NCBI GenBank assembly: GCA_037447655.1
Contig: JBBHKE010000900.1
Coordinates: 196,172-232,707, forward strand
Origin: Zygnema cylindricum
Lineage: Eukaryota; Streptophyta; Zygnematophyceae; Zygnematales; Zygnemataceae
DNA length: 36,536 bases
Direction of reading: 5' to 3'
Part shown: positions 28,007-36,536 of the stretch, piece after piece
Position numbering within the stretch: position 1 is the stretch's first letter
Layout of the letters: each line of letters begins with the position of its first letter
Translations under genes and position numbers: made by a program
The notes under the pieces: model-generated
What the model was told of the DNA's origin: nothing
What the model saw: the letters and a program-made list of their open reading frames with translations, nothing else
The model's database searches: none

Positions 28007-28079
28007 GGCCGGGTAGCTCAGTTGGTAGAGCTAGTGTATGTCTAACACAAGGTCCCGGGTTTGATCCCCGGCTTGGCCA
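28007..28079 (+). tRNA. tRNA-like sequence (Asp-GTC by position), probably pseudogene or SINE head
   Basis: The 72 bases fold as a cloverleaf. Acceptor GGCCGGG pairs with CTTGGCC (two G-T pairs), the D stem is GCTC/GAGC, the T stem CCGGG/CCCGG is perfect, and the next base is A. The anticodon stem has four of five pairs. Bases 34-36 are GTC (28040-28042), but T at 37 and A at 32 are unusual. The CTAACAC in the region suggests descent from a Val-AAC type with a deletion. A box TAGCTCAGTTGG and B box GGTTTGATCCC are good, so pol III transcription is plausible. It lies in retroelement debris, and a 7-bp hairpin (CCAAAGT/ACTTTGG, 28085-28102) follows, so a tRNA-derived SINE is as likely as a functional gene. 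Confidence 0.6.
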
Positions 28080-29064
28080 TTTAACCAAAGTTTTCACTTT
28101 GGCGCCCATGCGATATGATGAATATCGCCGATCCTCAACAGTTTTGTTGTGGAAATGTCGGATATTTCTCTCGGGAGACAGAGAAAAGTGGAAGTTACGA
28201 TGTATTTTGGACGAGCCAGTATTGAAGATAAGGCAAGGGGAACGAATTTTGGATATGGAGAAGAGAAGACGATGCCGATTAAATTTGAGGTTTAGAGGTT
28301 CAGCGGATGTTGAAAAAGTAATAGAACTTGGAAGGTTTAGAATGTAGACCGTAGTTTCAGATTTCTCTTTAGAAAGGTCGGTCGATATACTCCTAGTTTG
28401 TTGTAAATTATGAAATGAAATGGCATTTGAAATGCTATTTGATATTGTGAGGTTGAGGATTCACTTTCATCTTCAACTGTTTCTGTGAAGTGTTATAACT
28501 TGTGCAAATTGGTGAATGGTATTACCGTTAAAAACATCTTTACTAATTCTTGTTTCAATTGGTGAAAGATCGCAGACTTGCAAATGGATTGTTGTATTGT
28601 GTTATACTTTTTCAATAAGCTTTTTGTATCGCACCTCCAAGGAAAAAATTTCAGCAAACCTCTTCCCTTCAGATGTTCTTCTTTTGTAAACGATGTTATT
28701 GACACGTAGAAAAGTGGGATTTAATGAGTCCCTTAAGACTGATTTGAATATGGGATTCAGAGGGTAATGATACACACAGTACTCGCAATACTTGTACACT
28801 AAATTATATGAGTCATACAATTTTTTTTCCTGACTCAGTTACTGGCCAGTAACGGAAGTAGTTGCGTCTGTTTATTACTCTATCAATATTTCCATATTCA
28901 AATAAAAATTTGGATGAATGAATATTGGGGTGGTTGGAGCAGTTACGAGCAGATTTGTTAAAAAAGGGTGTTAAAAAAATTCTAGGAAAAAAGGAAAGGG
29001 TGAAAAATAAGGAAAAGGGTGCTGTCTTGTGATGATATTTGTGAATTTTCAATATGGTGGAAGA

Positions 29065-29199
29065 ATGTACATTTTAGCTACTCTTTTTGTTGCATTTTCT
29101 TATGTTAAAGATACGTCTTTTTCAACGGACACGGAAATATTCCTGACTCAAATGGAGCCGTTGAAGACAATTCTTTTCAAGTCAGCATTGGGTTTTTAA
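29065..29199 (+). other. Small frame in the left foldback arm, mirrored in the right arm
   Basis: ATG at 29065 opens 44 codons (MYILATLFVAFSYVKDTSFS, then TDTEIFLTQMEPLKTILF) to TAA at 29197-29199. The reverse-strand counterpart in the right arm (30735-30604) reads MYIFATLFVSFSYFKDTFFS, then TDTEMSLTQTEPLKTI. Both keep the frame and a hydrophobic start, but most differences change the amino acid, so selection on the peptide is not evident. Confidence 0.3.
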
Positions 29200-29888
29200 A
29201 AAAGAAAATTGAAATAAAACTTTAATATGTTGAAGGAAACGACTTTACTTTGAATTTAAATAAAATGCTTCAAAATGTTGAATGCCTCTTCCTGTGAAAG
29301 TGCGAATATTCCCTCGATACCTGAGAATCAATTAATGAGCATCAGGATGAGCTGCGTACGGACTGTACGGACTGTACGAACTGAGCTGTATTCACTCATG
29401 CGGCTGCCAAAGTGACATTGGATTTTGGAGTGAAAAAGTGCATAGGCATATCATGTAAAACTTAAAAGAAAAGTCTTTAGAGTAAAAAAACCTAAGGCAC
29501 TATCATTTCAGTACACCAGTCCGTACGGAACATGCTGAGCTGGCAGGGTGAAACGGTTCAATACTGTTCTCACGTGCCACAAACGAAGGAGAAAAACTAT
29601 GTCGTCGTCGATTCCTCTTCTCCAGAAAACTTGGTTTCCCGCTTCTTCCATCTCAGGAGCACACCGCCATGGGCATTCTTCCTTATTCTTCCCTTCTTCT
29701 TTTTTTTTTCATTTTTTTTTTTTTTTGTCTTTAGGGTGTCTTAAAAGACTCTCTTCCCTGGTAGTGTAGTTTTCCTGGCCACAGTTGTATCTACTGAAGG
29801 GGGCTCGTACAGAAATAAACATTTATCAACATTATTTTAAAGCACTGACAATGCAAAATCGAAATTTAATCGTGATTCCGTCGAAAAA

Positions 29889-30152
29889 CTATTCGTGGCA
29901 GTTAGGCGAAAATTTAAATTTGTTGTCTAAAATGAAATCTCCAACAGTATCAAAAAATTCACCAGTTTCTGCTTCTTTCGGAGCTGCTCCCGAGTAATTC
30001 AACGCCGACCTTATCACTTCTTCGTCTTGGAGTTGTACGGATGCTTTTAAGATATCTAACGCAGTAATATCCCAGCAATATTCACCTCCAGGACTACTTC
30101 TCGACCAGATGAGAATGATATCAAATAAGTCATCATAGGCGTGCAGTTTAGT
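29889..30152 (-). other. Core frame of the foldback element, unrecognised protein segment
   Basis: On - 87 codons between TAA (30155-30153) and TAG (29891-29889) have no ATG near the start. The peptide includes KLHAYDDLFDIILIWSRSSP, then EYCWDITALDILKASVQLQD, and later GEFFDTVGDFILDNKFKF. The same sequence occurs at about 20656-20880 (copy X) with conservative changes and one 19-base deletion. It may be an exon of a protein once encoded by the element. The composition is convincingly protein-like, and I do not recognise it. Confidence 0.4.
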
Positions 30153-31390
30153 TTAAACGAGAAGCTAGGAATACTGTCAGAAAAATATTCAATTGTCACC
30201 TTTCAATTGTGTTTCAACATTATTTTGCAATAAATTCACTTTACTTCAAAGCTCTCCAAGTGAGTGTGGATGAACAGATGACTGACGTCATCTCGAGCCA
30301 ATCAAACTCACTCTCAGAAACTGGCAAGTTTTTGACTCAGACTTGCACTACTTTATTTCCAAGAGTAAAACTTATTTGGGAAAAGAAGATGAAAAAGATT
30401 TGGAAGAAGTAAAACTTATTTAGGAGTCCGTACAGTTCCTACGTAGCTTGTCCTGATTCTCATTAATCGATTCTTAGACATCGAGGGGGATATTCACACT
30501 TTTTGACAGGAGAGGCATTCAACATTTTGAAGCACTTTATTTAACTTCAAACTAGACTCGTTCCCTTCAACATATTGAAGTTTTATTTTATGTTGTGAAA
30601 TAATCAATGCTCATTAGACTTCAACGGAATTGTCTTCAACGGTTCCGTTTGAGTCAGCGACATTTCCGTGTCCGTTGAAAAAAACGTATCTTTAAAATAG
30701 GAAAATGAAACAAAAAGAGTCGCGAAAATGTACATTCTTCCACCATATTGAAATGCTGTCAGCTTGTGATTGGATTGGGGATGAATTGATTTCGAATTGA
30801 GGCTGAATTGCTGTAGGCCAGCGGATAAATTGGGGTACATTTCTGATTCGATTAAATATCAATTCAGTTTAATTGGGGAGGCAATCAACATGACTTAAAG
30901 GCTGAATCCAAATAAATTTGAGTTTAAATTTAGTAATTGTTAGTTGTTGTTGAGCTGGACAGAATTCGGAGCCAAATTGGGTCAAAAACTACAATTGAAT
31001 TAAGGTTGAATTGGAGACAAAATTCATGTTAAAAATGAAATTGCGGCTGCATTGGATTTGAATTAGTGTTGAAAATAAGTTAATTAACATTCTGATGAGA
31101 CACCAAAAATTCTTCGTATACTTTCAAGAATCACAAATTAAATTCACAAATATCATCACAAGACAGCACCCTTTTCCTTTTTCTCTTCACTTTTTTTAAA
31201 CACCCTTTTAAACAAATCTGCTCGTAACCGCTCCAATCACCCCAATTATTCATTAATGCGAATTAAATTTGAATGTGAAAATTTCGATTGAGTAATAAAC
31301 AGACGCAACTACTTCCGTTACTGGCCGGTTATTGCAGTCAGGAAAAATAATAGTATGACTCATATAATTTACTGTACAAATATTGTGATT

Positions 31391-31974
31391 ACTGTGTGTA
31401 CACTTACCCTCTAAATCCCAAATTCAAATCAGTCTTAAGGGACTCATTAAAACACACTTTTCTATGTGTCATTCACATCGTTTACAAAAGAAGATTATCT
31501 GAAGATAAGAGGTTGGCAGTAAATTGTTCCTTCGAGGTGCGATACAAAAAGCTTATTTAAAAAAAAAGACACAAAACACACAATAATCCATTTGCAAATT
31601 TGCGATCTTTCACCAATTCAAACGAGAATTAGTAAAAATGATGTGTTAAAAGGTAATACCATTCACCAATTTGCACAAGGTATAACACTACATAGATAAA
31701 CAGTTGAAGAAGATAGTGAATCTTCAACCTCACAATATCAAATAGCATTTCAAATGCCATTTCATTTCATAATTTACAACAAATTAGGAGTATATCGACC
31801 GACATTCATAAAGAAGAATCCGAAAATACAGTCCACATTCCAAACCTTTACAAGTTTTATTACTTTTCCAACATCCGCTGAACCTCTCAACCTCAAATTT
31901 AATTGGCATTGCTTTCTCTTCTCCATATCCGAAATTGGTTCCCCTTGCCTTAACTTCAATACTGGTTCAGTACT
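31391..31974 (+). pseudogene. Decayed coding sequence in the right foldback arm, matched in the left arm
   Basis: On + the right arm reads YPLNPKFKSVLRDSL and IVYKRRLSEDKRLA, then FEVRYKKLI and stops. After a break it reads SQYQIAFQMPFHFIIYNKLG, then VYRPTFIKKNPKIQSTFQTF and SISEIGSPCLNFNTG up to the arm end. The left arm on - (about 28805 down to 28345) has the same order: YPLNPIFKSVLRDSL, YKRRTSEGKRFAEIF, VRYKKLIEKV, IAFQMPFHFIIYNKLGVYRP. Frames point outward in both arms. A further conserved segment upstream (NKSARNRSNHPN, then FEYGNFDRVINRRNYFRYWP on consensus) occurs in both arms and in the third partial copy. Stops and frame breaks mean no copy is intact. Protein family unknown. Confidence 0.45.
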
Positions 31975-31980
31975 TCAGTA

Positions 31981-32425
31981 TTTGCTTTTGTTTATTACTC
32001 TATCGAAGTTTCCATATTCAAATATAATTCGCTTTAATGAATAATTTGGGTGATTGGAGCGGATACGAGCAGATTTGTTAAAAAGGGTGTTTAAAAAAAA
32101 TGAAGGAAAAATAGAAAGGGTGAAAAAAAAGAAAAGGGCGCTGTTTTCTGATGATCTTTGTGAATTTACATTTGTGATTCGTGAAAGTAAATGAGGCATT
32201 CTTGGTTCTCATCCGAATGTTAAATTAACTTATTTTCGACATCAAATCCAGTGCAGCCGCAATTCCAGTTTTAACATGATTTTTTCTCGAATTTGTCTCC
32301 AATTCAACCGTAATTTAATTTTAGTTTTCGACCCAATTTGGCTCCGATTTGCATCCAACTCTACAAAAATTAACAGTTTATTAAGTTTAAACTCACATTT
32401 ACTTGGATTCAGCCTTAATTCATCT
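31981..32425. repeat. Third, partial copy of foldback arm sequence
   Basis: From TTGTTTATTACTCTATCGAA the sequence repeats left-arm segment 28866-29045 in direct orientation. From about 32165 to 32425 it is the reverse complement of the right-arm extra block (about 31140 down to 30890; TTGACCCAATTTGGCTCCGA-like). Together with 30890-31340 it makes a second hairpin around 31340-31980. Confidence 0.75.
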
Positions 32426-32430
32426 CATAG

Positions 32431-32641
32431 TTCAAAAGTAGGTGAAAGTAGGCCCATACAATATGCCTATTGTATGTAAAACATACAATATGGCCCTAAG
32501 ACCCATATTGTATTGGTCGCAAAATGAAAAAAAAAATAGTAACAGAGTCGAGTTGCACATCGATCGATAGAGAATTAAACGTCATGTCTAAATTTTGAAA
32601 AACATTCGGATAAAACAAAATAATCTGTGAGTTTTGAGGTC
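32431..32641. repeat. Inverted partner of the 212-bp repeat at 19027-19238
   Basis: The reverse complement matches 19027-19238 end to end. It begins six bases after the last foldback-related sequence, so the two repeats abut. Confidence 0.8.
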
Positions 32642-33473
32642 TTTTTTATTCAAACCGTCAGATTTGGAAGATCGGACGGTCGCTGATCAAAGTAGCGATC
32701 TTAAGTAGATTACATGAAAAGCCCATAACACAGCTTACGATATGACTATCTGTCATATTAGCGTCTGCAATTTTGAAGGTCACACTAAATAAAGCCTAAA
32801 ATTGACCAATCAGGTTGCCCGTCCGCGATTTTTTTTTTTTTTTTCCGGGTTTTCTTTCCCGCGGAATGTCGTCCTACGCCGTGTCAGTTCGCTAAAAAAA
32901 ATCGTCAGACGGCGTGCGCTGTACTATGATCCTACGTCATATTCGTACGATCGTACAAGAGTGTCCACAACGCACACCCATACAGTATGCTTACTCTACG
33001 CGAGTTTAGTGCCAAGTTTTGTGTGCCTACCAAAGGCCTACCATAAAAACGCCTACTTTTGAACTATGATTCATCTTGATTCCTAAACAAGTTTATATGA
33101 TACGTCTTTGTGACTTGTGGTGAAGGTGCTTTTGGATTATGATGTTTGTCTCTTGCGCCGTTGGTTTATTTGTATTGTTTGGTTATGTATTGTACGGAAA
33201 ACGGTTGATTATAGAAGCACCACAAGCAGTAGTACGGAATTTTGGAAGTTATGGGGGATAATCTTTCAACTGTTCATCGTTTAGTTTAGTTTAGCACTCG
33301 AGTCCAGCGGTTTTGGCAGCAATTCAATTTTTTTAGGCATTTGAGCTACCAATCGGCGTGCGATAATATCAAAACATTTTTACTTCTTTTGTTATGACAA
33401 AATTCGACATTAATGATAGACCTTATGTGTCTATAGCAAACCGCGGCAAATTTTTAGAAATGCCTCTGATCGC
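32642..33473. other. No recognisable gene
   Basis: Mixed sequence. A T run at 32829-32844 is followed by CG-richer sequence. The longest frame (86 codons from 32802) is unsupported. Confidence 0.4.
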
Positions 33474-33620
33474 TACACCGCGAATCGTAATCAGAGTAGT
33501 GAAAAAATTAGAGTACAAAAACTAAAAAAAAAATAGAGTAATGACGCTAATTTATGTGATAGAGCATTTTCAACTATGAAGTTTACTCTAATTTATTAAA
33601 GTACTCTAAGGGCGTGTCCC
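33474..33620. mobile_element. Short MITE of the TA-type family with asymmetric ends
   Basis: TA then CACCGCGAATCGTAATCAGA on the left. The right side, reverse-complemented, reads ACACGCCCTTAGAGTAC and shares AGAGTA and AAATTAGAGTA with the left. The interior of about 100 bases is AT-rich. The right boundary is approximate. Confidence 0.45.
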
Positions 33621-33744
33621 CATGTAACCGATATTTTGAAACGCTATTTTGGAATTTAGCGTTGATTTTACGGTGCACTTTTCAAAGTGTGCCTATGTCA
33701 ATCGTTACTTGCGTTCATTATTTTGAATATGTGGCAGTTGTACA

Positions 33745-33965
33745 CGTCGCCAGTACTTGCGACACCTGTAGACGCCAACAAACTGCTGACATTTGTAGAT
33801 GCCAACGATCTCGGAACAAACTGCGGACATTTGTACGCCGCAAAAAGCTCCTAACATACTGGGACAACTGTCGACGCCAACTGTCATTTGTTGACGCCCA
33901 CTCGTGAACGACATAAGCAATCGCCTACGTCTACAAAATGACATTTGTAGACGCCCACAAGTGGA
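33745..33965. repeat. Degenerate tandem repeat with core GACATTTGTAGACGCCAAC
   Basis: Six variants of GACANNTGTAGACGCC follow at intervals of 30 to 50 bases from about 33761 to 33955, and two weaker ones lie near 34572 and 34652. Both strands stay open for over 90 codons across the array, which is a repeat effect. Confidence 0.7.
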
Positions 33966-34099
33966 CAACATAAGCAAACGGACAAACAAATTTTTTTTCG
34001 TGTATTCTCCCAGCTGCAAAAAAACAAATAAAAACTTTTGACGCGTGTAACCCAGGCTTTCTATTCGTCAATAGGGTAGTATTTTGATTAAAAGCAGGT

Positions 34100-34530
34100 A
34101 ACAATTTGATTCCAGTGCAAGTGTGAAGATGACCTCGAAGTGGGTCGCGATGATAATACTGCCAAATCGTCGTACCTTTCAAGTTCCAAGATGACGCAAA
34201 ATGTATTTGAGTTTTTGCCCATTTTTCATACGGCGTAATATTTTCAAGTAGGAAGTCCCATTTTCTATGTAAACGACGGAAAAAAACCCTTACTTGAACA
34301 CATGGGGACACATCGGGCGAGGCATTCGGCTGGCAAAAATTCACACATGTTAAGAATTCAAAGGCCTGGAATGGGCAGATTGTGCCAAGTCCTATCGCAG
34401 CTGTTGTAACGTCAAAGGCTTGCCACACTTAGTCTCCATGCACTTGAAACTTAGGGGAATTACTTTGTTTTTTAGCACAGATCTGGCGGACCCGGATTTC
34501 AGGTGTCCCTATGTGTAACAAAAAAAAATG
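34100..34530. repeat. Diverged direct repeat, second copy at 35390-35760
   Basis: Shared order of motifs: GTGTGAAGATGAC / TTTGAAGATGACG; GATGACGCAAAATGTA / GATGATGCAAAATGTA; AACCCTTACTTG followed by CACATGG; TTACTTTGTTTTTTAGC; and a closing TTACTTAA. The copies are about 1.3 kb apart and clearly old. A fragment with GTTTGAACATGTG near 36238 may be a third. No coding function is evident on either strand. Confidence 0.6.
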
Positions 34531-35389
34531 TTACTTAAGGGGTGACGATTCTATACGCTAACAATGCCCGTGACATGTGTAAACGTCTACAATTTGTGAT
34601 GACGCACCCGATTGTTCCAAAATTGTAAGTGACGTCGCATATTTTTATGTGACATTTGTAGACATTTACCATTTCAACCCTTTGTCCATAGATGATGTCC
34701 ATGGCTGACGCTGCCTTCCCTATATGGTTGCCTATTTGGCAATTTCCACGCGCTTTGAATCTCTCTTCCTTATTTGAAAAACCTATCTCATATTTGATAT
34801 AAAATATGAGATACAATCATCAAAAAATTAAGTTTTATTTTTAACTCTTAATGGATGCATTGATTTTTCCATTCTTGTGTCAAAAATTAAAGATAATAAA
34901 AAAAAACAAATAAAAATAATAATCATTATAAAATTCCGCCTTCGTCCGAGTTAAAAAGCATAGCAATGATAATTGTGGGTTCTCATTCTTTAAGGTAAAA
35001 AAAAGTTTTCTCCAGCTTCCCACCGATCAGCGTAAAACCCCCGGTAGAAGGATGAGGAATAGTGGAGTTTGAAGGAGAGAATGCAAGGCTGCGTGAGAGA
35101 GGAGGCGTGTGCCGCTTGTTGGGGCGCCCTTAAATATTTCTCACGATTTCGTTAAATGGCATCGGAATATTCATACCCCTGGAATAGAAAAATCCGTATT
35201 GAACGAAACGCGACAAAACAAAACAAATTGAGTACTTTGATGGACGCAAACGGACAAAAAGTAACGAATTCTGTACCTTTCACCGTCGCTTGAATTCGTT
35301 TGAAATTTGTGTAAAAAAAATTATAAGTGCGAATACGTGTTCGTATTTGTCTTTAGAAAATAATTTGTTTTAAAACATATCTTCCCTAT
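34531..35389. other. No recognisable gene
   Basis: Contains two more weak GACATNTGTA words and a hairpin at 34783-34812 (stem TATCTCATATTT, AT-rich loop). Otherwise AT-rich unique sequence with no supported frame. Confidence 0.4.
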
Positions 35390-36205
35390 GTTTCAAATAA
35401 AAGTTTGAAGATGACGTTTTTTGGCATGGTTGTGGGTCGAAGAACACAAAACGACAACATGTAGTACATCTTAAATTCGATGATGATGCAAAATGTACTT
35501 CTCATTTTTTCTATTTTTTTGTACACTTGAAGCTTACGCGGTAATGCTCTAAGTTTTACAAGAAAACGACAAAGAAAAACCCTTACTTGTGCACATGGAG
35601 ACGCACCCTTTATGTTTTCATTATAGTACATCACGTATCTTGCCGGTAAAGGTACTGTCGCATGTAACCGAAACTTAGACTTGTTACTTTGTTTTTTAGC
35701 GAAGATTCTCCGTACAGCTTTCAGAGCATTCGGATGTAAACGCAAATAACTTATTACTTAAAAACGTGACTTACGTAGACGTGTACGAAACAATGTGACA
35801 GATGAAGTGGTACACAAAATGAGGTGAAACTTCCACTCGGCTTTAATTTGAGGCGTCTCTTTGCACGCTGTACAACTTTTGTGACTTCGTAATGTCCGTA
35901 CGCCACATTGTCGACGTGTCGAAACCCTAAAATACTTTTATTTGTCGCACACAAATGCGGTTTCGCTTTTCGTTTTCCCACTTGCTGACAGGTGTCGAAT
36001 GTTTTTCCTACGCCGTATGTGTGAAGACACATGTGTTTGATAGAGACGACCCCTGTACGGAAATTAGCGCACGGAAAACAATACGCACAGGCTCGAAACG
36101 TGCAGTGTGCGTTTTTTTTTTTGTACTCAACGCATAACAATTGTAAAAAACTCCCGACACGTGCGATAACGTCCGCTTATTCGCCCACCTTATTGGACTT
36201 TATTT

Positions 36206-36229
36206 CAAATCACCTCGCGAGGTGATTTG
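36206..36229. repeat. Perfect 24-bp palindrome
   Basis: CAAATCACCTCG is followed immediately by its reverse complement, centred on CGCG, with CTTTATT on the left and TGTAAAG close on the right outside the perfect part. Confidence 0.95.
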
Positions 36230-36365
36230 ATGTAAAGTTTGAACATGTGTTGAAAGGACGCGAAAGTGGGTCGAAATGCGCTAGACGACAAATTGCATCG
36301 CGCTAGACGACAATCGCGTAAAGCTGGGTGAAAGCGCAGGAAAGTTGTGTACAAGTTTGAAATGT

Positions 36366-36391
36366 AGTTTAGTGGAGCGCTCCACTAAACT
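36366..36391. repeat. Perfect 26-bp palindrome
   Basis: AGTTTAGTGGAGC is followed immediately by its reverse complement, centred on GCGC. CTTTATTTCA on its right matches the sequence on the left of the 36206 palindrome, so the two sit in inverted copies of one flanking unit. Confidence 0.95.
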
Positions 36392-36536
36392 TTATTTCAG
36401 GTTATTCCACCCGCTTATTCGCCTGCAATAGCGTGCACAGCCCTCAAAAAATGTTAACAATACGCAACTCATGTTTTTTTTTTTGCGTGTGACGTGCAAA
36501 GCTCGGACACGCATAACAAAAGGCACGCGATTAAAG

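Larger units (their letters stand above)
28213..31968. mobile_element. Large foldback element with 1.2-1.5 kb inverted arms
   Basis: The left arm 28213-29390 and right arm 30425-31968 are reverse complements with many scattered substitutions. Landmarks: CCAGTATTGAAG at 28216 and its complement near 31965; CGGTCGATATACTCCTA near 28380 and TAGGAGTATATCGACCG at 31786; CCAGTAACGGAAGTAGTTGC near 28848 and its complement near 31307; TATGTTGAAGG at 29225 and its complement at 30574. The right arm contains about 370 extra bases (30770-31140). Between the arms is a core of about 1 kb. Long inverted arms around a short core are the hallmark of foldback transposons. I see no target duplication and no recognisable transposase. 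Confidence 0.75.

Noticed and set aside
27744-28109. 121-codon - frame with SRGSNPGPCVRHTLALPTEL
   Set aside because: This is the antisense reading of the tRNA-like sequence and the retroelement relic, a well-known false ORF pattern.
33614-34428. Frames of 97 to 165 codons on both strands
   Set aside because: They overlap the GACATTTGTAGACGCC array and the diverged direct repeat on opposite strands, with no motif or splice support.

Overview
The window is AT-rich eukaryotic nuclear DNA. The genes have GT-AG introns, the sequence is full of homopolymer runs, and most of it is transposon-derived. Several clues point to a plant-lineage (streptophyte) genome, possibly a charophyte alga: a plant-type telo-box (AAACCCTAG), a hAT transposase with BED, DUF659-like and dimerisation regions, and LTR-retrotransposon landmarks of plant type (a TGGTATCAAAGC primer-binding-like site and polypurine tracts followed by TGTT). 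The species call is inference.

Region 1-7.5 kb holds two convergent genes. One on + enters from the left and ends with a strongly coding last exon (1141-1279). One on - starts at 7444 and has exons at 6632-7444, 5797-5904 and a terminal exon at 3700-4201; exons between 5797 and 4201 are probably missing from my model. I do not recognise either product. Introns and 3' flanks of both genes carry degenerate tandem copies of the genes' own boundaries: the exon-1 donor, the last-exon acceptor and the stop-codon tails.

Region 7.5-18 kb is repeat-rich. It holds a 215-bp tandem duplication (8326-8755), two direct copies of one hAT transposon (coding remains 9579-11681 and 14927-17205, both broken), a TA-flanked MITE (12482-13068) and a 10-N assembly gap (14516-14525).

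Region 18-25 kb contains nested TA-type MITEs and one likely intact small gene (22269-24621). That gene has a TATA box, a signal-peptide exon, a PAN/Apple-domain exon, a Pro-rich linker exon and a C-terminal membrane-segment exon. Its first intron is G-rich at the donor side and C/T-rich at the acceptor side.

Region 25-28.1 kb has a hAT-type MITE with an 8-bp target duplication, a terminal exon of an HSPA12-like (Hsp70 superfamily) gene with one in-frame stop, and an LTR inserted in that exon so that its first bases supply the closing TGA. These are followed by LTR-retroelement debris and a tRNA-like sequence with A and B boxes.

Region 28.2-32.6 kb is a large foldback structure. Arms of about 1.2-1.5 kb in opposite orientation flank a core of about 1 kb, and a partial third copy makes a second hairpin. 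A relative of its right half lies at 19.84-21.05 kb. A 212-bp sequence at 19027-19238 recurs inverted at 32431-32641.

Region 32.6-36.5 kb has no recognisable gene. It holds a small MITE, degenerate tandem repeats, a diverged 0.4-kb direct repeat and two perfect palindromes near the right edge.
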